From the NCBI RefSeq assembly GCF_003712195.1, contig NZ_RDSD01000027.1, forward strand, positions 1 through 55,652: 55,652 bases of DNA, read 5' to 3'. This stretch comes from Proteiniphilum sp. X52 (GTDB lineage: Bacteria; Bacteroidota; Bacteroidia; Bacteroidales; Dysgonomonadaceae). Of this stretch, positions 7,111 through 17,758 are shown one piece after another. Below the pieces are notes generated by a model, which worked only from the letters and a program-made list of their open reading frames with translations, did no database searches and had not been told where the DNA came from. The position numbers and the translations under genes are program-made. Numbering within the stretch: position 1 is the stretch's first letter; the number at the start of each line of letters is the position of its first letter.

Positions 7111-8412
7111 ATGAAATATTACAGCACAAATAAAAAGGCACCGGCAGTTTCCCTGCGGGAAGCGGTGGTAAAAGGGTTGGCTCCGGATAGGGGGCTTTAT
7201 ATGCCCGAGAGGATTGCGCGGCTTTCTGAGACCTTTTTCGCCGAGATGGGAAATTCCGGGTTGCAGGAAATCTCCAAAATTGTCGCGGAGGCGTTTTTCG
7301 GGGAGGATATTCCAAAAGATAAGCTGGACGCCATTGTGGAGGGCACATTGAATTTTGAGATACCACTCAAAAAAGTGGAAGAGGGGATTTATGCGCTAGA
7401 ACTGTTTCATGGCCCCACTTTCGCTTTCAAAGATGTGGGAGCCCGCTTTATGGCGCGGATGCTTTCCCATTTCGTGCAGGAACGGCAGGAAGAGGTGAAC
7501 GTACTCGTGGCTACTTCCGGAGATACCGGCAGCGCCGTTGCCAATGGTTTTCTGGGTGTGAAAGGGATCAACGTCTTTGTATTGTATCCCTCCGGAAAGG
7601 TAAGCAAGATGCAGGAGGCCCAGTTCACCACACTGGGAGAAAATATTGTCGCGCTGGAGGTAGAAGGCACATTCGACGACTGCCAGGCTCTGGTGAAGTC
7701 GGCATTTATGGATGAGGGGTTGAACAGGCTGTTCAACCTGACCTCTGCCAATTCAATCAATGTGGCCCGTTTCCTGCCGCAATCATTTTATTACTTCTGG
7801 GCCTATGCGCAATTGGCACGGCAGGCACAGTTCACAAAGACAGTGATATCCGTTCCGAGCGGAAATCTGGGGAATCTCACCGCGGGGCTTTTCGCCAAAC
7901 GGATGGGATTGCCGGTCGACCGGTTTATCGCCGCCAACAACCGGAATGATGTTTTCAGGGAATATATCCAAACCGGGCACTATAACCCAAAAGCATCGCT
8001 GCAGACCATTGCCAATGCCATGGATGTGGGAGCCCCCAGTAATTTCGACAGGATCCTCGACCTCTACGGGCATTCGCACGCGGCCATCACTGGCGATATT
8101 TCAGCATACCGATATAATGACGAAGAGATCAGGGCAACCATCAATAAAGTCAATCGTCAGTCAGGATACCTTCTTGATCCGCACGGAGCATGCGCTTATA
8201 TGGCACTGAAAGAAGGGAAAAAAGAGGACGAAACGGGGATATTCCTCGCCACCGCACACCCGGCCAAATTCGGTGAGACGGTCGAGGCATGCACCGGAAT
8301 CCCCGTACAAATACCGGATGCCCTGGCCTTGTTTATGCAGCACACAAAACAATCACTTCCTTTACCCAATGACTTCAATCTGTTTAAAAAGAAGCTCATC
8401 GGCCAGTCTTAA
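7111..8412 (+). CDS. thrC: Threonine synthase
   Basis: The 433-residue PLP enzyme converts O-phosphohomoserine to threonine, the last step of the pathway. The N-terminal Thr_synth_N region (1-80) precedes the PLP lysine, Lys107, in GPTFAFKDVGARF. The phosphate-binding TSGDTGSA motif is at about 134-141. Length matches the bacterial enzyme. It closes the thrA, homoserine-kinase candidate and thrC series, so all steps from aspartyl-phosphate formation onward, except aspartate-semialdehyde dehydrogenase, are encoded here. Its start codon is preceded by an 8-bp repeat array rather than by ordinary leader sequence. Confidence 0.95.
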   Translation: MKYYSTNKKAPAVSLREAVVKGLAPDRGLYMPERIARLSETFFAEMGNSGLQEISKIVAEAFFGEDIPKDKLDAIVEGTLNFEIPLKKVEEGIYALELFHGPTFAFKDVGARFMARMLSHFVQERQEEVNVLVATSGDTGSAVANGFLGVKGINVFVLYPSGKVSKMQEAQFTTLGENIVALEVEGTFDDCQALVKSAFMDEGLNRLFNLTSANSINVARFLPQSFYYFWAYAQLARQAQFTKTVISVPSGNLGNLTAGLFAKRMGLPVDRFIAANNRNDVFREYIQTGHYNPKASLQTIANAMDVGAPSNFDRILDLYGHSHAAITGDISAYRYNDEEIRATINKVNRQSGYLLDPHGACAYMALKEGKKEDETGIFLATAHPAKFGETVEACTGIPVQIPDALALFMQHTKQSLPLPNDFNLFKKKLIGQS

Positions 8413-8455
8413 GTTTCTTTTTATTATTTTTGCTGCGAATTAATCCATTAATGTG

Positions 8456-8463
8456 TAGTTTTG
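8456..8463 (+). promoter_or_regulatory. Possible -7 box for lptD
   Basis: TAGTTTTG matches TAnnTTTG and lies 33 bases before the lptD start. The nearest upstream TTTG (8429-8432) is 23 bases away, slightly longer than the usual 19-21, so this is a moderate candidate. Confidence 0.4.
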
Positions 8464-8496
8464 CGTTCAAAACCATACGCTAACTGCTGATTCCGC

Positions 8497-11283
8497 ATGA
8501 GGCAACTATTACGATATATATTTTTATATTTTATGCTGGCCATCCCTTTGCAAGGTTTCTTTGTCCGCAAAGCAACTGCAGCAACAGATCCGACAGTATG
8601 GAAGGCCGCCTCCGCCGACCCCGCAGCCCTCACCCAACGGCAGGATTCCGCAGCCCTCATCCAACCACCGGATTCCCTCCCGGCACATCGCGACACTGTC
8701 TCCACCAAACAGGTATTGGAAACTGCGGTATTTTATAACGCAAAAGATTCCACGGTATTTACCGGCACCAATATGGGCTACCTTTACGGGGATGCAGATG
8801 TCAAATATGGGAATTTGGCCATCAAAGGTGAGTATATCACCGTGGATCTGGACAGTAGTATTATCTCATCTACTTTCGGACTCGATTCGGCAGGAAAAGA
8901 GTTTGGCTACCCTGTTTTCTCGGAAGGGGGCATGGAGTATGAGATGAAGAAAGTACGCTACAATTTCGATACCCGCAAAGCATTCATCACTAATGTTGTC
9001 ACACAGCAGGGAGAGGGGCATATCGTGGCCAATGAGGCGAAGATGAACCCCGACAACTCTTTCTATATGCGGAATGCGAAATATACCACATGTGACCGGC
9101 ACGACCATCCCCACTTCTACCTCAACCTCTCGAAAGCAAAAGTGCGTCCCGAGAAGGATGTCGTTACCGGACCGGCATGGTTGGTAGTGGCCGATGTGCC
9201 GCTATTTCCCATCGTGCTGCCTTTTGCTTTCTTCCCCTTTACTAAAACCTATTCCTCGGGTATTATCATGCCCAGTTACGGCGATGAGATGACACGGGGG
9301 TTCTACCTTCACAACGGCGGATATTATTTTGCATTGAGCGATTATATTGATCTGGCTGTCACGGGAGAGATCTACACAAAAGGCTCATGGGGTATTGGCG
9401 CGCGCTCCAACTATCGTAAACGATATAAATTCTCCGGGAATTTCAATGTATACTACCTCAACACCGTCACCGGGGAGAAAGAACTCAAAGATGTGGTACC
9501 CGAGGCCTATTCCGTGGCGCAAGACCTCCGCATCAACTGGACTCACTCGCAGGATCCGAAAGCCAACATGTATCGCACCCTGTCGGCCAGTGTGAACTTT
9601 TCCACCAGCAGGAATAACCACAGGGACCTCAGCCGCCTCTACCAGCGGGAAGCCTCCCAAAACACCAAAAGTTCGAGCGTAAACATCACGCAACGTTTCC
9701 CTGATTCACCATGGAGCCTCTCGGCCACCATGACCATCAACCAGGTGTCACGCGACTCTACCATTGCCGCCACATTGCCCAACCTCACCCTCAACATGAG
9801 TCGGATAAACCCTTTTAAGAGGAAAAATGCAATAGGCAGTGAACGGTGGTACGAAAAAATATCGATGAGTTACTCCGGAGAGTTCCGCAACTCCATCACG
9901 ACAAAAGAAGACCGGTTTCTGAAATCGAATCTGATACACGACTGGACAAACGGCATGCGTCATAACATTCCCGTGAGCGCGACCTTTACCCTGTTCGATT
10001 TCATTCAGGTATCCCCATCGTTCAATTACACAGAGCGCTGGTATACCGGCGCACACAAGCAAGCCTGGGATCCTGTCGCCAAGAGGCATGTTCCGGTGGA
10101 TACCATACACGGATTGAAGCGTGTATATAATTACAGCACTTCGATCAGCGCACAGACTAAAGTGTATGGGATGTACACTCCCTGGAAAGTTTTCGGGGAC
10201 AAGGTGCAGGCAATCCGGCATGTATTTTCTCCCAGCATCAGCCTGAGTTACCAACCGGACTTCGGTGATCCCAGATACAATTTTTATGAAACATACACCT
10301 ACAGGAACGAGTATGGCGAAGATGTGGAATACACCTATTCGCCCTATTCCAACATGATGTTCGGAACCGCTCCCCGAGGTGAGAGCGGAAGTATCGGCTT
10401 CGATTTCAAGAACAACGTCGAAATGAAAGTACTGAACGATAAAGATTCTACCGGAGTTCGAAAGATAAGTTTGATCGACGACCTGGGGATCAACTTCAGT
10501 TACAACATGATGGCCGATTCGATGAAGTGGAGCAACATCAATACAAATATCCGCCTGAAGTTGTCAAAATCATACACCCTCAGCCTGAATGCCACCTGGG
10601 ATCCCTATCTGTATGAACTGGATCATAACAACAGCCCCCGCAGGGTAGACAAACTCAGGGTATTGAACGGCAAAGGATTCGGCAAACTGATGAATACCGG
10701 CACCTCTTTCTCCTACTCTCTGAATCAGGATACTTTTAAAAAATGGTTCGGCCGCGACAATGATAGTTCCGGGAAGAATAAAAACGAGCCGGATCCGAAT
10801 TTGCCGGATGACGGTACAATAGGAGCAAACCCGTATGAAGAAGCCGAAAAAAGAAGAGGTGCATTCGATCAACCCGACAGCTCTATGGGTGAATTCGACA
10901 GCGACGGTTATCTGAAGAATCCTGTGAATTGGAACCTCTCGTTTAATTATTCGTTGCGGTACGGATACGGGAACTTTAATACCGATCGGATGGAGTATGA
11001 GGGAAAACTCACCCATAATTTCGGGCTGAGCGGTTCTATCCAACCCACCAAGAACTGGAATTTCACTTTCAATACCGATTACAATTTCGATCAGAAGAAA
11101 TTCACCAATATCAACTGCACACTCACACGGAATCTGCATTGTTGGAGCATGTCCGCCAGTTTTATCCCTATCGGTCCCTATAAATCCTATAATTTCACCA
11201 TCCGTGCCAACTCCTCACTGCTCCAGGATTTGAAGTGGGACGAACGCAGCTCTCCCTATGACCAGGGAGTAAGTTGGTACTGA
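8497..11283 (+). CDS. lptD: LPS-assembly outer-membrane protein LptD
   Basis: The 928-residue protein is the likely outer-membrane barrel that inserts lipopolysaccharide into the outer leaflet together with LptE. A signal peptide covers residues 1-30 (LFYMLAIPLQ-like core, cleaved near KATAA). A proline/glutamine-rich linker follows, then an OstA/LptA-like periplasmic jelly-roll (about 70-230; for example GNLAIKGEYITVDLDSS and NEAKMNPDNSFYMRNAKYT). The rest is a long barrel of alternating aromatic strands. The conserved YSSGIIMPSYGD stretch starts the barrel. It is longer than the 784-residue E. coli protein, as is common in Bacteroidota. It appears to have its own promoter and is not coupled to thrC. 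Confidence 0.88.
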   Translation: MRQLLRYIFLYFMLAIPLQGFFVRKATAATDPTVWKAASADPAALTQRQDSAALIQPPDSLPAHRDTVSTKQVLETAVFYNAKDSTVFTGTNMGYLYGDADVKYGNLAIKGEYITVDLDSSIISSTFGLDSAGKEFGYPVFSEGGMEYEMKKVRYNFDTRKAFITNVVTQQGEGHIVANEAKMNPDNSFYMRNAKYTTCDRHDHPHFYLNLSKAKVRPEKDVVTGPAWLVVADVPLFPIVLPFAFFPFTKTYSSGIIMPSYGDEMTRGFYLHNGGYYFALSDYIDLAVTGEIYTKGSWGIGARSNYRKRYKFSGNFNVYYLNTVTGEKELKDVVPEAYSVAQDLRINWTHSQDPKANMYRTLSASVNFSTSRNNHRDLSRLYQREASQNTKSSSVNITQRFPDSPWSLSATMTINQVSRDSTIAATLPNLTLNMSRINPFKRKNAIGSERWYEKISMSYSGEFRNSITTKEDRFLKSNLIHDWTNGMRHNIPVSATFTLFDFIQVSPSFNYTERWYTGAHKQAWDPVAKRHVPVDTIHGLKRVYNYSTSISAQTKVYGMYTPWKVFGDKVQAIRHVFSPSISLSYQPDFGDPRYNFYETYTYRNEYGEDVEYTYSPYSNMMFGTAPRGESGSIGFDFKNNVEMKVLNDKDSTGVRKISLIDDLGINFSYNMMADSMKWSNINTNIRLKLSKSYTLSLNATWDPYLYELDHNNSPRRVDKLRVLNGKGFGKLMNTGTSFSYSLNQDTFKKWFGRDNDSSGKNKNEPDPNLPDDGTIGANPYEEAEKRRGAFDQPDSSMGEFDSDGYLKNPVNWNLSFNYSLRYGYGNFNTDRMEYEGKLTHNFGLSGSIQPTKNWNFTFNTDYNFDQKKFTNINCTLTRNLHCWSMSASFIPIGPYKSYNFTIRANSSLLQDLKWDERSSPYDQGVSWY

Positions 11284-11405
11284 TAACGTGGAAAGGAGGG
11301 AAAGACGGAAAGAGGGAGGGTGGAAGGTGGAAGGTGGAAACGTGGGAAGGTGGAAAGATGATCAGGTGATCAGGTGCGAAGGGAGCTTTCCCGGCGGTAA
11401 GCGTA
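11284..11405. repeat. Purine-rich GGTGGAA repeats between lptD and rarA
   Basis: The gap between the convergent lptD and rarA genes is almost pure purine on the plus strand. Several GGTGGAA/GGTGGGAA units lie at about 11318-11358, followed by a doubled ATCAGGTG. No clear terminator stem was seen. Confidence 0.6.
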
Positions 11406-12674
11406 TTATTTCTTATCACCCCAGCGCTTTCTCATAAGTTCATTCATTTTCGATTCGGCGGGATTGGGCTGAGGATCCCAAAACCGACTATTCTTTAACT
11501 CTTTGGGTAAATACTCCTGCCTCACAAAATTATTCTCGTAATCGTGCGCGTATTTGTATTCCTTCCCGTAATCGAGTTCCTTCATCAGCGAAGTGGGAGC
11601 ATTGCGCAAATGTAACGGTACGGGCAGGTTACCGGTGTTCTCCACTTTCGCCATAGCGCTGTCAATAGCCAGGTAGGCTGAATTGCTTTTGGGAGATGCG
11701 GCCAAATAGATGGTAGCCTCTGCCAATACGATACGTCCTTCCGGCCAACCGATCTTCTGTAATGTGTCGAAGCAAGCATTGGCCAGCAACAGCGCATTGG
11801 GATTCGCCAGACCGATATCCTCGGCTGCCGAGATAACCAGCCTCCGGGCGATAAATTTGGGATCTTCCCCACCCGCCACCATCCGGGCCAGCCAGTAGAT
11901 CGCCGCATCGGGATCACTGCCCCTTATCGATTTGATGAAAGCGGAAATGATATCATAATGCATCTCCCCCCCTTTGTCGTAAGCCGCCGGATTCTCCTGC
12001 AAACGCTCGGTGACCATCTTGTCAGTAACCACGATTGCCTCCTCACTGCCGGAAGCCACCGTCAGATCCAGGATATTGAGTAGTTTCCGGGCATCCCCGC
12101 CTGAGAAACGGAACAACGCATCGGTTTCTTTAATTTCTATTTTCCGCTCCTTGAGAATGAGATCCTCCGTAAGCGCGCGATTCAATAATTGTTCCAGCTC
12201 TTTCTTCTCTAACGGTTTCAACACATACACCTGGCAACGGGAAAGCAACGGGCGGATCACCTCGAACGAAGGATTCTCGGTGGTAGCGCCGATCAGCGTG
12301 ACAATACCCGTCTCCACGGCATTCAACAGTGAATCCTGCTGTGACTTGCTAAAACGGTGGATCTCGTCGATAAACAAGATAGGTGCCGAGGCTTCGAAAA
12401 AACGGTTGTTCCTGGCCTTCTCAATCACTTCACGCACATCCTTCACGCCGGAATTGATAGCGCTCAATTTGTAAAAAGGGGCATTCAACGTTTTGGCGAT
12501 GATATTTGCAAGGGTGGTTTTGCCCACGCCGGGAGGGCCCCAGAGAATGATGGAAGGTATCCTTCCCGAGTCGATCATCCGGCGCAATACAGCTCCCTTG
12601 CCGATCAGGTGCGATTGCCCGATCAGTTCATCAAGGTGTTGCGGCCGGAGCCGTTCGGCAAGCGGTGTACTCAT
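11406..12674 (-). CDS. rarA: Replication-associated recombination ATPase RarA
   Basis: The 422-residue AAA+ protein is a clamp-loader-like ATPase that acts at stalled replication forks (MgsA/RarA, relative of eukaryotic WRNIP1). It shows Walker A GPPGVGKT (46-53), Walker B FIDEIHRF (101-108), sensor 1 GATTENPSF and an arginine finger in LLSRC. A C-terminal tetramerisation/helical region with the family motif GEDPKFIARRLVISAAEDIGLANP completes it. Length and motif order fit the family. It is transcribed divergently from the BASS transporter through a shared palindromic promoter. Confidence 0.93.
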   Translation of the reverse strand: MSTPLAERLRPQHLDELIGQSHLIGKGAVLRRMIDSGRIPSIILWGPPGVGKTTLANIIAKTLNAPFYKLSAINSGVKDVREVIEKARNNRFFEASAPILFIDEIHRFSKSQQDSLLNAVETGIVTLIGATTENPSFEVIRPLLSRCQVYVLKPLEKKELEQLLNRALTEDLILKERKIEIKETDALFRFSGGDARKLLNILDLTVASGSEEAIVVTDKMVTERLQENPAAYDKGGEMHYDIISAFIKSIRGSDPDAAIYWLARMVAGGEDPKFIARRLVISAAEDIGLANPNALLLANACFDTLQKIGWPEGRIVLAEATIYLAASPKSNSAYLAIDSAMAKVENTGNLPVPLHLRNAPTSLMKELDYGKEYKYAHDYENNFVRQEYLPKELKNSRFWDPQPNPAESKMNELMRKRWGDKK

Positions 12675-12697
12675 AGAATTTCTGTTTAGATGTTTTA

Positions 12698-12733
12698 CAA
12701 AGTTAGCATTTCTTACAGGAAATGCTAACTTTG
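12698..12733. promoter_or_regulatory. Symmetric divergent promoter with perfect 15-bp inverted repeat
   Basis: Arms at 12698-12712 and 12719-12733 are perfectly complementary (CAAAGTTAGCATTTC and its reverse complement) around a 6-base centre. Each arm contains TAACTTTG, a match to TAnnTTTG, one facing rarA on the minus strand and one facing the BASS gene on the plus strand. The structure could be two overlapping promoters, an operator covering both, or a hairpin in either transcript. Confidence 0.65.
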
Positions 12734-12758
12734 CAACTTAAAATCAATCAGTCATCCA

Positions 12759-13724
12759 ATGCAATTGACTCCATTACTATCCCTTTTCGGGGATCTAGAA
12801 CAGCTTGACACGATCCGGCTGAACTTTAACCAGGAAAGTGTCCACCTGATGAATATCGCCATCGCCTTCATCATGTTCGGCGTGGCACTAAGCATCAAAC
12901 CCCGGCATTTTAAAACACTGATATTCCATCCCAAGCCGGTATTGCTGGGTGTCATTTCACAATATATGCTTCTTCCGGCACTTACTTTTGCACTGGTGAT
13001 CCTGCTGCGTCCCAGTACCGCCGTGGCCATGGGGATGATATTGGTAGCGGCCTGCCCCGGCGGCAACGTATCTAACCTGATCTCCTCCATATCGCGATCG
13101 AATATCACCCTTTCAGTAAGTCTCACGGCCATCACAACCGTGATAAGCCTCTTCATGACACCGTTCAATTTCGCCTTCTGGGGTGGCCTCTATGCGAAGC
13201 ATTCACCCTTGCTGGTTCCTATCACAATTGATCCAGTAGAGATGTTCCGGACGGTCTTCCTGATCTTGGGTATCCCGGTGATTTTGGGAATGTTCGTGGG
13301 GATAAAATTCCCGGCATTCGCGAGAAAAATCGACAGAAGTGTGCAGGCCGCCTCTATCATCTTTTTTGTGGGTTTCATCGTGGCAGCCCTGGCAGGAAAT
13401 TTTGATCTCTTCCTACGCTATATCCATTCGATATTCTTTCTGGTACTTATCCATAACGGATTGGCATTTTTAAGCGGATATTTCTTACCGAAAACATTCA
13501 AAGTAAGCGAAATCAACTGCAGAACCATTTCCATAGAGACCGGTATTCAGAACTCGGGACTGGGACTTGCACTGATCTTTAATCCAAGGATATTCCCACC
13601 CGAATTACACCTGGGAGGGATGGCCTTCATCGCCGCATGGTGGGGAATATGGCATATCGTTGCCGGGCTCTTGCTGGCTTTTTTCTGGAGAAGACGTTCG
13701 ATTACTCCCGCGGTAACACCTTAA
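12759..13724 (+). CDS. Bile acid:sodium symporter family transporter
   Basis: The 321-residue membrane protein has about nine or ten hydrophobic segments spread over its length and the BASS-family signature VAACPGGNVSN (about 105-115), with a second crossover region in ISIETGIQNSGLGLAL (about 245-260). Family members import organic anions such as bile acids, pantothenate or 2-keto acids with Na+. The substrate here cannot be read from sequence. It diverges from rarA and is followed after 43 bases by the acyltransferase gene on the same strand, so the two may be co-transcribed. Confidence 0.85.
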   Translation: MQLTPLLSLFGDLEQLDTIRLNFNQESVHLMNIAIAFIMFGVALSIKPRHFKTLIFHPKPVLLGVISQYMLLPALTFALVILLRPSTAVAMGMILVAACPGGNVSNLISSISRSNITLSVSLTAITTVISLFMTPFNFAFWGGLYAKHSPLLVPITIDPVEMFRTVFLILGIPVILGMFVGIKFPAFARKIDRSVQAASIIFFVGFIVAALAGNFDLFLRYIHSIFFLVLIHNGLAFLSGYFLPKTFKVSEINCRTISIETGIQNSGLGLALIFNPRIFPPELHLGGMAFIAAWWGIWHIVAGLLLAFFWRRRSITPAVTP

Positions 13725-13767
13725 ACCACTCCTGTTCCCTGATATTATCGGTCAACACGTCCCAGAT

Positions 13768-15078
13768 ATGATATACCGTTACGATTTTCGTTATGCATTG
13801 GCAAAGATACCGGTGAATACCGCCCTGAGATTAAGCTTCAGGAAACTGGTATTTGTCGGGAAGAAGGAAAATGTGTCCAAAAAAAGAGCGATCATCTTCG
13901 CCTCCAACCACCGCAACGCACTCATCGACGCGCTGATACTGGTCCTGGCCAGCTACCACCGTAAACAGATTGTATTTCTGGCGCGTGCCGATATTTTCAA
14001 AAAGAGCTTTGTAGCATGGCTGCTGAGAGGAATGCGTATCATGCCGGTCTTCCGCATCCGCGACGGCAAAGACAATCTCGACAAAAATAACGAGATCTTC
14101 GTCAACGCCGCCCGTATCCTGCGCAAGAACAACCCTATCGCGCTCTTTCCCGAAGCAAAACATAACCCTAAGCAATCGCTTTTACCGATACAAAAGGCTG
14201 TCCCCCGCATCGTATTACCTGCCGAAGCATCGGTCGACTTTCAACTCCGGAGCCAGATCGTTCCCGTATCTATCTACTACAGGGACCTGTTCGGTTTTTT
14301 ATCGGATGCCTATATCACTTTCGGCACACCCATTGAAGTTGCCGATTACAAGGATATGTATGATGAGAATCCCGTCATGGCGATCAATCAGTTGAGGCAG
14401 GAGCTGGAAAAACGGCTCAAATCGATGGTAGTAAACATATGGAATGATGAATTTTACGATGAATACTGCCATGCTATTGACTGGAACGGGAAGCTGATCG
14501 CAAGGGAAAAATTCTCAGAGAGAAAAGACGATTTTCTACAGGCATCCCTCCATATCGTGAACAAGCTGGATGAGACATATGAAAACAACCGTCTGGAATT
14601 CGACCGAAAAATGGCAGGGTTCCGTGAGGCCCGCACCCTATTGAAAAAACATGGACTTACGTCAAAAGACCGGTTGGGGAATCCTTCTTCCGGATGGGGC
14701 CTTTTCGCCCGTCTTGCCGCTCTTATCCTGAGCGCGCCGGTGGCATTTTTCGGATTTCTGAACGGCATCTTTCCCATCGTTATCAATAAAAAGTTATCAA
14801 GCCTGTTCAAGGACAAGCAGTTTATCCCTTCCGCGAGATATGCGTCGGGGCTCTTTTTTGTACCTCTATTCGACCTGATCCAGTCTCTTGTTGTGGGGGC
14901 TGTCACAAAGAACTGGCTCCCGGCACTCGCCTACTTTATCCTGATGCCGTTGACTTTCTATTTCGCCCTCTACTGGCGCAAATGGCTCAAATCAGTGCGA
15001 CGGGATTGTATAGTACGCCAATTCGCAAAACAGCACCCGAATACTTGGAAACGGGTGCTGGAACTTATTCGATTGTAA
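13768..15078 (+). CDS. PlsC-type 1-acyl-glycerol-3-phosphate acyltransferase family protein
   Basis: The 436-residue protein carries an N-terminal acyltransferase domain with the acceptor motif SNHRNALID (catalytic His48, Asp54) and the substrate motif FPEAKHNPK (about 132-140). Two hydrophobic stretches near residues 300-390 suggest membrane anchoring. PlsC enzymes acylate lysophosphatidate in phospholipid synthesis at the inner membrane. The spacing His-x5-Asp differs from the usual His-x4-Asp, and the C-terminal 200 residues are extra compared with the roughly 245-residue E. coli enzyme. Related lipid acyltransferase activity is therefore equally possible. A 9-bp stem (15031-15039 with 15052-15060) lies at its 3' end. 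Confidence 0.8.
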   Translation: MIYRYDFRYALAKIPVNTALRLSFRKLVFVGKKENVSKKRAIIFASNHRNALIDALILVLASYHRKQIVFLARADIFKKSFVAWLLRGMRIMPVFRIRDGKDNLDKNNEIFVNAARILRKNNPIALFPEAKHNPKQSLLPIQKAVPRIVLPAEASVDFQLRSQIVPVSIYYRDLFGFLSDAYITFGTPIEVADYKDMYDENPVMAINQLRQELEKRLKSMVVNIWNDEFYDEYCHAIDWNGKLIAREKFSERKDDFLQASLHIVNKLDETYENNRLEFDRKMAGFREARTLLKKHGLTSKDRLGNPSSGWGLFARLAALILSAPVAFFGFLNGIFPIVINKKLSSLFKDKQFIPSARYASGLFFVPLFDLIQSLVVGAVTKNWLPALAYFILMPLTFYFALYWRKWLKSVRRDCIVRQFAKQHPNTWKRVLELIRL

Positions 15079-15104
15079 TGGATAACTAATTACCAATCAG
15101 TAAA

Positions 15105-17723
15105 TCAATAATCATTCAATTTCTGTATAATTGAGTCTACAGCCGCGATCAACCCATCGGCGTTCTTGCCGCCCGCGGTAGCGAAATGGGGTTGTCCGCC
15201 TCCACCTCCCTGGATATGTCCGGCGGCTTCACGTATCATATTTGCGGCGTGCAACCCTCCGGCCACCAGGTCGTCTGTGAGCATGACGGTAAGGCTGGGC
15301 TTTCCACCTGTAGTCGTTCCAGCTACAAACATCATCTTCTCGGGGAATTGGCCTTTCAGTTGGTAAGCGATATCTTTCACCACGTCAACCGAACCCATCG
15401 GCATGATCACCTTAAAGAGGGTGACACCATTCACATCCTGTTTCTTCTCAATGATCCGCTGTTTCAACTGTTCGGTCTTTTCCCTCACATACTCCCGCAG
15501 CTCCCTCTCCTTCTCCTCATTGTCAGCAAGCAAACGCCGGATTCCCTGCATCACATCAGGCACATTATTGAACATACTCTTTATTTCGAGCAAGAGGTCC
15601 TCTTTGGCGTAGAGATACTCTTCGCACACCTTTGCCGTCACCGCTTCAATACGGCGCACACCGGCAGAAATAGCGCTTTCGGTAATAATACGGAACGTGC
15701 CGATACGTCCGGTAGAGGAGATATGGGTGCCACCGCACAATTCAATGGACGAACCGAAACGGACGGTACGCACGTCATCACCGTATTTCTCACCGAACAA
15801 GGCCATGGCTCCCCGGGCTTTTGCCTCTTCAATGGGTACATGGCGATGCTCTTCAATCGGATAATCGCTCCGTATCTTTGCCGTCACCCGTCTCTCCACT
15901 TCACGGATCTCTTCGGGAGTCATCTTCCCGAAGTGGGAGAAGTCGAATCGCAATAGTTCCGGAGACACATACGACCCTTTCTGTTCCACATGCGTGCCCA
16001 ACACCTCGCGAAGTGCCTCGTGCATCAGGTGGGTGGCAGTATGGTTACATTCGGTGGCCGTCCGCTTTTCCGTATCGATCCGGGCAGTAAAGGATCCTTC
16101 CATGTTTGCCGGTAATTTCCGGGTAAGATGCACTGCCAGGTTATTTTCCCGCTTGGTATCGAAAATATCGATCTTGTCGCCTTCCTCGGGAATCAGCCAG
16201 CCGGTATCTCCCACCTGTCCACCCATTTCGGCATAAAAGGGTGAGCGGGAAAGTACAATCTGAAAGAATTCCCTGTGCTTTTGTTTTACAGCACGATAAC
16301 GCAGTATACGGGTTTCGGTTTCGGTTTCGTCATATCCTGTAAACTCCGGTTCACCCTCACGTACTTTGGTCCAATCGCCGGTCTCTACCGCAGCGGCATC
16401 GCGGGCACGTTGTTTCTGTTTCTCCATTTCGGTATTGAAACCGCCCACGTCGACCCTCATTCCGTGTTCGCGCAGGATCAGTTCTGTCAAATCCAGCGGG
16501 AAACCAAAAGTGTCATAGAGCTGGAAAGCCACTTCGCCGCTTAACACCCCACCCTCCTGTTCGGGCAGGTTTTTCTCCAGGAGACGGATACCGGTCTCCA
16601 GCGTCCGCAGGAACGACTCTTCCTCCTCCTTTATTACCTTCTCAATAAGTATCTGTTGCGCCGCCAGCTCGGGATAAGCATCACCCATCACATCAATAAG
16701 CGTGGGGACCAGCCTGTGGATAAATGACTCATGCATTCCCAGGAAAGTGTAACCATAACGTACTGCCCGACGCAGGATACGACGGATCACATAACCCGCC
16801 TTGGCATTCGAGGGAAGTTGTCCGTCGGTAATGGAGAAAGCGATGGTACGCAGATGGTCGGCAACGACGCGCATTGCCACATCTCTCGCAGTATCTTCGC
16901 CATAAAGCGAGTCACTTATCTCTCCTATTTTCCGGATTATAGGTTGAAAAAGGTCGGTATCATAATTCGACAGTTTACCCTGTACAGCCATACAGAGCCG
17001 TTCAAATCCCATTCCGGTATCGATCACTTTAGCGGGCAGCGGCTCCAGTGAACCATCTGCCTTACGGTTATACTGCATAAACACCAGGTTCCATATCTCA
17101 ATTACCTGAGGATGGCCCTGATTCACGAGCGACAATCCATCTATTCTGACCCGATCCTCTTCGGGACGAATATCGATATGGATCTCGGAGCAAGGGCCAC
17201 AGGGGCCTGTGTCACCCATCTCCCAGAAATTATCGTGCTTGTTACCGTTAATAATCCGTTCTTTGGATAAATATTGTTCCCAATAGGCGGCGGCTTCATT
17301 GTCCCGATCCAGATTCTCCTCGGCTGCTCCTTCAAATACGGTAACGTACAACCGGTCTTTGGGTAGTTCCAACACTTCCGTCAGGTATTCCCATGCCCAG
17401 GCAATGGCCTCTTTCTTGAAGTAGTCGCCGAACGACCAGTTGCCCAGCATCTCGAACATGGTGTGATGGTAAGTATCGTGTCCCACCTCCTCGAGGTCGT
17501 TATGCTTGCCGCTCACCCGCAGGCATTTCTGGGAATCGGCCACACGAGGATACTTCACCGCGGCATTTCCCAGAATGATATCCTTGAACTGGTTCATACC
17601 GGCATTCGTAAACATCAATGTGGGGTCATCCTTTATCACCATCGGAGCCGAAGGTACGATACGATGTTCTTTTGACTGAAAGAAATCTTTAAACGACTGC
17701 CTAATCTCTTTGGAAGTGATCAT
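15105..17723 (-). CDS. alaS: Alanyl-tRNA synthetase
   Basis: The 872-residue enzyme charges tRNA-Ala. The class II catalytic core is at the N terminus ([36 protein letters not shown]). The editing domain shows [13 protein letters not shown] with its zinc partner CGGTH, and the C-terminal DHHA1/C-Ala domain ends with the glycine-rich [16 protein letters not shown] placed the start at ATG 17723 (MITSKEIRQ), which follows AAAGGAATTAT; an in-frame ATG 18 bases upstream would add six residues not typical of AlaS. The gene converges on the acyltransferase. Its leader holds a large palindrome that may serve in regulation. Confidence 0.96.
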   Translation of the reverse strand: MITSKEIRQSFKDFFQSKEHRIVPSAPMVIKDDPTLMFTNAGMNQFKDIILGNAAVKYPRVADSQKCLRVSGKHNDLEEVGHDTYHHTMFEMLGNWSFGDYFKKEAIAWAWEYLTEVLELPKDRLYVTVFEGAAEENLDRDNEAAAYWEQYLSKERIINGNKHDNFWEMGDTGPCGPCSEIHIDIRPEEDRVRIDGLSLVNQGHPQVIEIWNLVFMQYNRKADGSLEPLPAKVIDTGMGFERLCMAVQGKLSNYDTDLFQPIIRKIGEISDSLYGEDTARDVAMRVVADHLRTIAFSITDGQLPSNAKAGYVIRRILRRAVRYGYTFLGMHESFIHRLVPTLIDVMGDAYPELAAQQILIEKVIKEEEESFLRTLETGIRLLEKNLPEQEGGVLSGEVAFQLYDTFGFPLDLTELILREHGMRVDVGGFNTEMEKQKQRARDAAAVETGDWTKVREGEPEFTGYDETETETRILRYRAVKQKHREFFQIVLSRSPFYAEMGGQVGDTGWLIPEEGDKIDIFDTKRENNLAVHLTRKLPANMEGSFTARIDTEKRTATECNHTATHLMHEALREVLGTHVEQKGSYVSPELLRFDFSHFGKMTPEEIREVERRVTAKIRSDYPIEEHRHVPIEEAKARGAMALFGEKYGDDVRTVRFGSSIELCGGTHISSTGRIGTFRIITESAISAGVRRIEAVTAKVCEEYLYAKEDLLLEIKSMFNNVPDVMQGIRRLLADNEEKERELREYVREKTEQLKQRIIEKKQDVNGVTLFKVIMPMGSVDVVKDIAYQLKGQFPEKMMFVAGTTTGGKPSLTVMLTDDLVAGGLHAANMIREAAGHIQGGGGGQPHFATAGGKNADGLIAAVDSIIQKLNDY

Positions 17724-17758
17724 ATAATTCCTTTTATGCATTCATTAAATATCCGTCA

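Noticed and set aside
15186-15956. 256-codon plus-strand ORF opposite alaS
   Set aside because: It lies wholly inside alaS on the other strand, and its composition is that of an antisense frame.
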